This document shows, piece by piece, positions 19,497 through 28,000 of a stretch of DNA of 64,000 nt; the first letter of the stretch is position 1; each line of letters starts with the position of its first letter. This DNA is from Rhynchopus sp. YZ270_cl-10 (lineage: Eukaryota; Euglenozoa; Diplonemea; Diplonemida; Diplonemidae), in assembly GCA_964035575.1 (NCBI GenBank), contig OZ037903.1, forward strand, positions 1,141,001 through 1,205,000, in the 5' to 3' direction. Below the pieces are notes generated by a model. The model saw only the letters and a list, made by a program, of their open reading frames with translations, was not told the DNA's origin and searched no databases. The position numbers and the translations under genes were made by a program.

Positions 19497-22106
19497 ATGG
19501 ACGATGGGGCACCCTCACCCTCCGCGGCACACTCACCCTCCGCTGTGATCTCCCCAAGGCATACAGTCCCGACTTCACCGCGGAATTTGTTGGAGCCTGG
19601 GACTGACTGGGAGATTAAGGTAGACGATGTGGGGAAGGTGGATGAGGAGCTGTCGATGGAGGCGGAGGCGATGGCAGAGCTGCAGTCGAAGAGGCTCCGC
19701 GAGGCGAAGCTATATAATAGCGCTCCCATGCTGTTGGGTGTGCATACGGTATTGTGTGCGGCGGTGATCGGTATTTGTTTGGTCAATGCGTACGGTGGTT
19801 GCAACGCAGGAGGCACCACACAGTACGCCGGCCGCACCGAGGAGGAACATTCTGCCGCCTACTCCCGCCTCGCAGACTCGCTCAGCACCGAGCTTCTCCT
19901 CCGCCCCTTCCCTCCACATCCCTTCGACGCCCCCTCCTTCTCCCGCGCCATCGACACCACCAACCGCCTCCTCCTCACACTCCCCGACCACGGCATCTCC
20001 TCCACCTTCCTCGACCACCTCCGCTACGCAACAATCACCTCAGACGAACGAGAGGCGCTTCTCGAAGACGTAGTGTTGTTAATAGAACGGCTTTCTTTGC
20101 GTGCATTCGACCGTATAGGGAAAGGTGGTGCAACCGGAGAGGCGACGAGGGGGAACAGCCATCTTTATGTTTCCCAGATTGCATCACGCCTTTTGCTAAA
20201 GGCGAGAACATTAGTGTCTGGTGCACCATGTCTTTTGGAAAGCGTTGCACGAAGCGCCGCATACGAAGAAGCCTCCAGTCTGTTAACCACCCTCGCGCAT
20301 ATCACATCACAGCATGCAGAGGTGATTCTCCGTGCTGCGAGTCTCATACCTACTGACATAGAGGCAGACTCTCATGGCACCGCACCATATACAGAGACGC
20401 CACTTCTTAGTGCACACATGCTTTCCTTGAGGGATATGTTGACATCGGAGTGTAGGTTAGGCAAGGCACAGGATGAGTACAACACTGCAAGGCAGAAGGA
20501 TATGGGGAAGTGGGAGGCGGTGTCGATCGTGCTGTTCACGGTGTTGGTTATGATAGTCATGGAGATGTGGGGGCTGCTGTGTCAGCTGCGTTGTGAGCTG
20601 ACCCTGCGGCTCGACTTCCTTAACGTAGAAGACTCAAATGTCTTAATCAAAAGCCACTGCGATACACTCGAGGCCTGGAGGGTACTACCACCCCCTCCAC
20701 CGGGTGCAGCGTCAAGCCTCTCAGTGGGTACCTGCACCCCTGCTGCGTCGATGTCAACGAGCGCAAGGTCGAGAAGGGTGGAGTCGCATAATTCGTACGC
20801 AAGCTTCGTAGGGATAGGTGGAGGAAATCCTGGTCCAAGTTTGATGGAGGTGCATCTGAAGCAAGCGGTTGTGGTGTTGAGACATCTGCGGCCGTTTGTC
20901 CCTGCGTGGATTTTTGAGACGAACCAAGCGATTGCTCGCGAATTTCTCGACAAATCGACGAACAGTCATTCAAAGTCGCTGTCAAAATCGCTGGCCTCCT
21001 CGCGGACAAGCAGCTCCTTCTTTAACAGCAGAAGCGGTTCGCGCTGCTCCTCACGCGCTGCCGCCTCTGTTATGGGAGAGCTTTTTAAACCAAAGCTTTC
21101 CGCACCAAAGATCGGTCTGGCGGTAACGTCTGCAGAAGTGGTCGACACGGTTCTTGTTGTCATCAATTTGGAGTGCATCGCCGCCATTGCCTCTGCCGCG
21201 CATCATCAAAAGAAGACTGCATTAGGAGAAAAGGTGTACGGGGAGTTCATCCGCATGCTCTCGGAGGAGGAGGCACAGTGCGAAGGTGTGTTTGTCGACA
21301 TAACGCCGTTGCACTGTATTGTGTCGTTTTCGAAGGAGTACAACGCGTGCAGGTTTGCGGTCGCAGTGGACGCTGCTCTCGGCGACATTGTGTGCGAACT
21401 GTTCGGCGATGCTCCTATGCTTCTGCAGCGGTTTGACAGAGTCCCCGCTGGGGTTACACCCACTTCGCCTGCGAAGACCAAGAAGGGGCAGCCTAAGGTG
21501 GAGATGGCCAAGTCTATGAGTGCACCTCAACTGCAAATTCCTGCAGGCCGATTTAACGGGCAAACCTTGCAGCTTCAGCTGGTCCCTGAGAACGAACGGC
21601 GGAGGCTGCGTGCCTCGATTTCCGTTTCAAAGCTGCCATCTGCTTTGCGTGGCGCCACCTCAACGGGAACGTTCAAAAGCTTTATCCTGTTAGGCGCCTC
21701 GGTGCAGCTGGCGTACACTACGGAACGCATGAACACCATTCTCGGCACCGCCATTCTCTGTGGCACGCAGCTCTACGGGGAAAGCTGCGGGAGCAGAAAC
21801 CTCAAAACGCACCCCGCAGGAGCACTCCGCGTGGACGGCAAGGTGGTTATCCTCTGCTCCCTAAAACGCCGTGACATGGCTGCAGAAGGTGCCCGCTCTG
21901 AAGTGGAGATCGCCCGCTCACTGCACTGCAACACACTATTCAATTTGGTCAAAAGCGGGAAATACGAAAAGGCGCAGGCAGCCCTCATGGCATACATCGC
22001 AAAGTTCGAGACAGTCGACAACGTGCAAAACCTCAGCAACATGACAGCACACATGAAAGGGTTCCTCGAAGGGTTGATGAAGAAGAAGGAGGCATTCACT
22101 CTCTAG
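19497..22106 (+). CDS. Two-TM receptor-like protein with degenerate class III cyclase-homology domain
   Basis: Single-exon frame of 869 residues from the ATG at 19497; upstream in-frame codons to 19119 fall in repeat sequence. TM helices are at about 76-99 and 340-364, enclosing a luminal or extracellular domain of about 240 residues. A Ser-rich linker follows, then LRHLRPFVPAWIF (461-473), like the segment before cyclase domains in protist receptors. Residues 545-790 resemble a class III cyclase fold: TVLVVINLEC at the first strand, and FILLGASVQLAYTTERMNTILGTAILC where active enzymes have FxxxGxxVNxAxRL. The usual metal-binding Asp pair and the N-x-x-x-R pattern are not evident (Gln replaces Asn). 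An insert at about 645-725 is low complexity. I infer a pseudo-cyclase or very divergent cyclase receptor. Confidence 0.7.
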   Translation: MDDGAPSPSAAHSPSAVISPRHTVPTSPRNLLEPGTDWEIKVDDVGKVDEELSMEAEAMAELQSKRLREAKLYNSAPMLLGVHTVLCAAVIGICLVNAYGGCNAGGTTQYAGRTEEEHSAAYSRLADSLSTELLLRPFPPHPFDAPSFSRAIDTTNRLLLTLPDHGISSTFLDHLRYATITSDEREALLEDVVLLIERLSLRAFDRIGKGGATGEATRGNSHLYVSQIASRLLLKARTLVSGAPCLLESVARSAAYEEASSLLTTLAHITSQHAEVILRAASLIPTDIEADSHGTAPYTETPLLSAHMLSLRDMLTSECRLGKAQDEYNTARQKDMGKWEAVSIVLFTVLVMIVMEMWGLLCQLRCELTLRLDFLNVEDSNVLIKSHCDTLEAWRVLPPPPPGAASSLSVGTCTPAASMSTSARSRRVESHNSYASFVGIGGGNPGPSLMEVHLKQAVVVLRHLRPFVPAWIFETNQAIAREFLDKSTNSHSKSLSKSLASSRTSSSFFNSRSGSRCSSRAAASVMGELFKPKLSAPKIGLAVTSAEVVDTVLVVINLECIAAIASAAHHQKKTALGEKVYGEFIRMLSEEEAQCEGVFVDITPLHCIVSFSKEYNACRFAVAVDAALGDIVCELFGDAPMLLQRFDRVPAGVTPTSPAKTKKGQPKVEMAKSMSAPQLQIPAGRFNGQTLQLQLVPENERRRLRASISVSKLPSALRGATSTGTFKSFILLGASVQLAYTTERMNTILGTAILCGTQLYGESCGSRNLKTHPAGALRVDGKVVILCSLKRRDMAAEGARSEVEIARSLHCNTLFNLVKSGKYEKAQAALMAYIAKFETVDNVQNLSNMTAHMKGFLEGLMKKKEAFTL

Positions 22107-22556
22107 AAAATGGGGCCTCCGCCGAGGGGTGGTGGTAGTCCAGAGGGTGGAGCCCCTCTGGGCCCTTAGTCTCGATCCCAGACTCGATCAGGTGGTGTTC
22201 GTCCACCCTTTTCCCCCTCAAACCTTTTTGGCAGTGGTGTTGCCGGACATAGCCTGTTTTGGTCTGAGGGGGCAACATCGGGAATAAGGAAGGACAAGGC
22301 AAGAGGGCGAGACAACAAAGGGTTGGATTGTTCCACTAACAGGGACCGTGAGGCTGGGGTGAGAGATTGTGAGGCAGGTTGGTGTTACTGTGTGTGTTGT
22401 CATTTGAAAAGATGTCGTGAGGAGGTATCGTTCTACGATGTCTTTTATATTGTGTAAAGGATGCGATTTTCTTTTGTCGTGAGAGTTTCATACTCATATC
22501 TTTTTCAAGATTTCACGTCTTTTTTTTCCGTCTTTCATGCATACCGTCGAAATAAA

Positions 22557-22896
22557 TACCGTAATTGTAAAAATATTGGGACGTAAAAAAGTTGAAACGT
22601 AAAAATGTTGGGCCGTAAAAATGTTGGGACAGCTGGGCGAAAAATTCCCGTCCCAACATTTTTACGGCCCAATATATTTACGTTCGGGAATTTTTACGTA
22701 GATTTTGTTAGGGAAGATTTGTCTTAGCTAGCAAAAAAAAATTTTTTTTTTTTGCAACTGACGCGCTGGAGAGGCCCTGGCCAAACATGGCGTGTTAGGG
22801 GAAATATATTCGTCGCACAGATTAGATCAGAGACCCCCGAGCCTTTTTTGGGCTGTCCCAACATTTTTACGGCCCAACATTTTTACAATTACGGTA
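22557..22896. mobile_element. 340-bp TIR element, TACCGTAATTG family
   Basis: Ends TACCGTAATTGTAAAAAT and its complement are bounded by TA. Subterminal repeats of the form TTGGGNCGTAAAAATG occur on both arms and also face each other around 22625-22655. Related short elements lie at 36622-36730, 37203-37313 and 48987-49093. Confidence 0.75.
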
Positions 22897-23092
22897 TATC
22901 AAAGATTTGCTAAAAAAAAAAACCCACTATTCACAAATAAGCCCCCACGCTATAGTCATGTATTTTTATCACAAGGAAAATATACCAAAAATCACGTCAC
23001 ATTTTTCTTGAAATCTCAACTCGGGCATCGGCAGCCCGATCCCCACTCACACATGCCCTCCCCTCCCAAAAAAAATATGAAAAACACACACA

Positions 23093-23157
23093 TGGTGTAG
23101 CTGAATGGGTGCAAGAAGTGCGCAAGAAGCGCGAATCAGCCCCCTTCAGCCACACCA
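23093..23157. mobile_element. 65-bp MITE-like hairpin, TGGTGTGGCTGAA family
   Basis: TGGTGTAGCTGAATGGG at the left faces CCCTTCAGCCACACCA at the right, with AAGTGCGCAAGAAGCGCGAA in the middle. It is a compact version of the element at 6835-6927. Confidence 0.65.
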
Positions 23158-23530
23158 AGACACACACACACACACTTATTCCCCACTTTTTCCCCTTTCG
23201 CGTTTCTACGTGAAATATAAGTAGCTCCCTATTTAGTTATGATACTGCCTTTCCCCCCCCACACCTACTTCAGCACGTCTGTCGCTTTGTAGCGTTTAAT
23301 TTTGAATGGCAACAGTGCAAAAACCAAGAAATACAAAATGTATTTCGACATTTACCTCCATCCCTCCACCCCCCCTTCCTGCCCTCACTTCGCAGTATCC
23401 ATTATTAAAATCCAAAAATTTTCCGCCCCCTCCCCCTCCCCTGTTTTTTTAATCAACCCAGCAACCATTCCCCCCCGTCCCCTCCACACACAGCACCCAA
23501 CAGATCTTAAGAAAGCACCTTCAAAACACA

Positions 23531-24296
23531 ATGGGAAGAGACACCACCGCCGTCAAGAAGCACCACGCGCTTCGCACCGAGCCCTCCTCCACCAACCCCT
23601 ACGTGTACCTGTTGGTCAAGATCTACCGCTTCCTTGCGCGCAGGGCGGAGTGCCCCTTCAACAAGGCCGTGCTCCACCGTCTTATGATGAGCCGCACCAA
23701 CCTCCCCCCCATGACCCTGTCCCGCATTGCCCTCAACATGAAGGGCAGAGAGGACAAGACCTGCGTCATCGTTGGCAACGTCACTGACGACACCCGTCTC
23801 GCCGACGTGCCCAAGCTCCGTGTTGCCGCACTCCGCTTCACCGAGACCGCGCGTGCCCGCATCCTGAAGGCCGGAGGTGAGGTCATGACCCTCGACCAGC
23901 TCGCCATGAAGGCGCCCAAGGTATGTCAAGACGCGAATCACTTTGGGGCAATTCCAATAAATCGGAACAAAAAAGAAAGTGGATATTGACACAACTGTGG
24001 CCACTACACCAACAATTTATCAAAAAATAAAATAAAACAGGGATCCAACACCGTGCTTCTCCGTGGAAAGCGTGCCGCACGTACCGCATACAAGCACTTC
24101 GGAGCTCCCGGTGTCCCCGGAAGCCACGCAAGGCCGTTCCTCTGCAACAAGACCAAGACTGGCCGCAAGCACGAGCGTGGTCGTGGACGCAGGTATGTGC
24201 CTCAGAAATCATCTCCCCCCTCCTTCTTCCCTTGCCCCAAACACCAACACAACACAAATATACAGGGGAGGAAAGGGATTCAGAGTCAAGGCGTAA
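23531..24296 (+). CDS. RPL18: Large-subunit ribosomal protein eL18
   Basis: Exons 23531-23920, 24041-24192 and 24266-24296 encode 190 residues, close to the usual 185-190. Recognised from [60 protein letters not shown] and, after splicing, [17 protein letters not shown] and KHERGRGRR. The C-terminus GGKGFRVKA is short and basic, as in the family. eL18 is a structural component of the 60S subunit. The start ATGGGAAG lies in a good context after a C-rich leader. This is the most secure identification in the window and it anchors the intron rules. Its first intron carries a dispersed repeat. Confidence 0.97.
23921..24040 (+). other. eL18 intron 1, 120 bp, phase 0, containing a dispersed repeat
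   Basis: Donor GTATGT, acceptor AAACAG. Positions 23993-24037 (ACAACTGTGGC, CACTACACC, CAATTTATCAAAAAAT) match the sequence on both sides of the hAT insertion at 40138, which makes the intron a related empty site. Confidence 0.9.
24193..24265 (+). other. eL18 intron 2, 73 bp, phase 2
   Basis: Donor GTATGT, acceptor ATACAG, C/T-rich interior. Splicing forms the Arg codon of GRGRR-GGKGF. Confidence 0.9.
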
Positions 24297-25031
24297 ACAG
24301 CACGCTTCCGCAGGAATGGTGTCGGTGTGTGGTGGTGCCCACACAGCAACACCCGTGCTCCCTTACCCCTTTTCCCCCTTTTTTTTTATTCATTCCGTGC
24401 CCCGGCGAAACACGACAACCGCCAGAGTCTCTCTTTTACTCTGCAATCGTGGAGCTTGTTTATCACTGTTTCTCCCCTTTTCTGGAGACAGCTCAAAGTT
24501 ATCAAAAAAAAAGATGTGGCAGTGGGTGTGTGTTTTCCTAGTGTATCTTCTTCGTTTGGCGTTTTTGCACTAAAAAAAAAACATCACTTTTTTTTTTGGG
24601 AGGGGGGGTGGGTGGGATTGCTCAAAGGCAACATGGCGATAATGCTATTTTTGTTGGAAAGCAAAAAAAAAGGGGAAAAACCACACGAACGGAGAGTCTC
24701 TTTCTTAGTATCAAAGAAAGAGGAGGCTGACAGAATGGCCTGCCGGTGCGATCGAAAAGGATAACCACGTTTCTCATCCCCCCCCCCCCCCTTTTTCTTT
24801 ACATTTTTGGTTTACCACTACCTTCACTGCGCCGTCCTTATTTCATTTGTTCTTTTCAGAGCTCTGCTGGGGTCAATTGCCCTGAGAATATGCCTAGACT
24901 GAAGAGTGTCTGTCTGGTTGACCAGATGATGAAGATTCCTAAACACAAACACCACAGAGCTTTCTCCCCTCTCATCCCCGCCTTTGGGGATCCCATTCCT
25001 TCTCTTGTCCGAAGGGACGTTCTTTTGTGAG
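24297..25031. other. Spacer, no gene or strong repeat seen
   Basis: T-rich sequence with homopolymer runs and a C-run followed by a pyrimidine tract (24778-24806). Nothing else is recognised. Confidence 0.5.
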
Positions 25032-28000
25032 ATGATGTTGAGGTTGGGTGTTCTGTGTGCGGCTGTTGTTGCTGTGGGTGCTGAGTGTGGTACGCCGTCG
25101 AGTCTGTCGTGGTGTGCTAAAGGGCGTGCGGAGTGCACGGACACGAAGTATGGGTATCCGTGCTTCGACTGGGTGAAGGGCGGGATGCACTGCTCGGATG
25201 CGCTGCCGGACTGCTCGTGTGTGTGTGGTGCTGCGTTTTATGATGGGAGTGCGAAAACCACGGACACAGGGCCGTGTGCGTCGAACACGGATGGTTCGTG
25301 TGTGGACGACCCGACAGCAGCGCAGATCGCAAAGCTCTTGGCCGTGCACAATGAGTACAGGGCGCAGCACTGCTCACCCCCACTCACATACGACGCCTCC
25401 ATCGCAACGACGACCAAGTCCAGCCCCGGCATGATCGCAACCTGCTCCTCGGGCACCCTCACGCACAACACCGACCCCGCCTACCCCTACGGCGAGAACA
25501 TCTACACCACAAAGCAAAGCTCGCTCGACACATACAACATGGACCTCTCCGGTGGTGTCTATGGGTGGTACTGCGAAGAGGAGGGCTGCTACGACTACGC
25601 CAACCCAGGCTTCTCCTCCAACACAGGGCACATGACTGCAGTTGTCTGGGCAGGGTCCACAACATTCGGTTGTGCCGTCTGCAGAAGGACCGACGGGTCC
25701 TTCCAGCAAGTGGTCCTGATGTGTAACTACGCAAGCGCAGGCAACGTTGGTGGGCAGTTTGATGCAAACGTCGCAGATCCGGCGACATGTGATCCGACCC
25801 CAGTGCCACCCACCCCAGCACCAGCGGCACCTACGACAGATGCGCCTGCGACCACAGCACCTGCTACAACCGCGCCTGCCACCACTGCGCCTGCAACCAC
25901 GGCTCCCGCCACCTCTGCACCTGCGACAACCGCGCCTGCTACAACAGCACCTGCCACTACTGCCCCAGCAACCACAGCACCTGCAACAACAGCACCTGCA
26001 ACTACAGCACCTGCAACCACTGCGCCTGCAACAACAGCACCTGCAACAACCGCACCGGCAACAACAGCACCTGCAACAACCGCGCCTGCAACCACAGCAC
26101 CGGCAACAACAGCACCTGCAACTACAGCACCTGCAACAACCGCGCCTGCAACCACAGCACCGGCAACAACAGCACCTGCAACAACCGCACCGGCAACAAC
26201 AGCACCTGCAACTACAGCACCGGCAACAACAGCACCTGCAACTACAGCACCTGCAACAACCGCGCCTGCAACCACAGCACCGGCAACAACAGCACCTGCA
26301 ACAACCGCACCGGCAACAACAGCACCTGCAACTACAGCACCGGCAACAACAGCACCTGCAACTACAGCACCGGCAACAACAGCACCTGCAACTACAGCAC
26401 CTGCAACCACTGCGCCTGCAACAACAGCACCTGCAACAACCGCGCCTGCAACCACAGCACCGGCAACAACAGCACCTGCAACTACAGCACCTGCAACAAC
26501 AGCACCTGCAACTACAGCACCTGCAACCACTGCGCCTGCAACAACAGCACCTGCAACAACCGCGCCTGCAACCACAGCACCGGCAACAACAGCACCTGCA
26601 ACTACAGCACCTGCAACAACCGCGCCTGCAACCACAGCACCGGCAACAACAGCACCTGCAACAACCGCACCGGCAACAACAGCACCTGCAACTACAGCAC
26701 CGGCAACAACAGCACCGGCAACAACAGCACCTGCAACCACAGCACCGGCAACAACAGCACCTGCAACCACTGCACCTGCAACAACAGCACCTGCAACTAC
26801 AGCACCTGCAACCACTGCGCCTGCAACAACAGCACCTGCAACAACCGCGCCTGCAACCACAGCACCGGCAACAACAGCACCTGCAACCACTGCACCTGCA
26901 ACAACAGCACCTGCAACTACAGCACCTGCAACCACTGCGCCTGCAACAACAGCACCTGCAACAACCGCGCCTGCAACCACAGCACCGGCAACAACAGCAC
27001 CTGCAACAACCGCACCGGCAACAACAGCACCGGCAACAACAGCACCTGCAACCACTGCGCCTGCAACCACAGCACCTGCAACAACAGCACCGGCAACCAC
27101 AGCACCGGCAACAACCGCGCCTGCCACCACAGCACCTGCAACCACGGCTCCCGCCACCTCTGCCCCAGCAACAACCGCGCCTGCTACAACAGCGCCTGCC
27201 ACCACAGCTCCAGCGACTGCTGCGCCAACAGCTCTACCAGTGGGGGCAACTTTGGCACCTGCAACCACAGCACCTGCCACTACTGCACCTGCAACAGCCG
27301 CACCGGCTACAACAGCGCCTGCAACCACAGCACCGGCAACGACCGCACCTGTAACTACAGCACCTGCAACAACAGCACCTGCAACTACTGCCCCAGCAAC
27401 AACCGCGCCTGCTACAACCGCACCTGCCACCACTGCGCCTGCAACTACAGCACCGGCAACAACCGCGCCTGCCACCACGGCTCCCGCCACCTCTGCACCT
27501 GTGACAACCGCGCCTGCTACAACAGCGCCCGCCACCACAGCGCCGGCTACAACTGCTCCTGACACGACAGCTCCAGCGACTGCTGCGCCAACAGCTCTAC
27601 CAGTGGGGGCAACTTTGGCACCCGCAACCACTGCCCCTGCGACTACAGCACCGGCAACAACTGCGCCAGCCACTACGGCGCCTGCCACAACTGCACCGGC
27701 TACAATTGCGCCTGCCACGACAGCACCTGCCACTACAGCACCGGCAACCACAGTGCCCGCCACCACTGCACCTGCTACAACTGCCCCAGCCACTACGGCA
27801 CCTGCAACTACAGCTCCAGCGACTGCTGCGCCGACGGCTCTACCAGCAGGGGCAACTTTGGCACCTGCAACCACATCACCTGCCACCACTGCCCCTGACA
27901 CTACTGCGCCGGCAACAACTGCCCCAGCCACTACTTCACCTGCAACCATAGCACCCGCAACCGCTGCACCTGCCACGACTGCACCTGCAACAGCAGCACC

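Larger units (their letters stand above)
22107..23530. other. Spacer with two TIR elements and a C-rich leader
   Basis: It contains the elements 22557-22896 and 23093-23157. The last 170 bp before the eL18 start is C/A/T-rich and nearly free of G. Nothing else is recognised. Confidence 0.6.

Noticed and set aside
24053-24764. Frames overlapping and following the last eL18 exons
   Set aside because: They arise from reading through the exon 2-3 region in the wrong phase; splicing explains the sequence as eL18.
25747-27354. 535-codon Gln/Leu/Pro-rich + frame inside the CAP gene
   Set aside because: Shadow frame of the 15-bp repeat; the CAP frame has the signal peptide, domains and TM helix.
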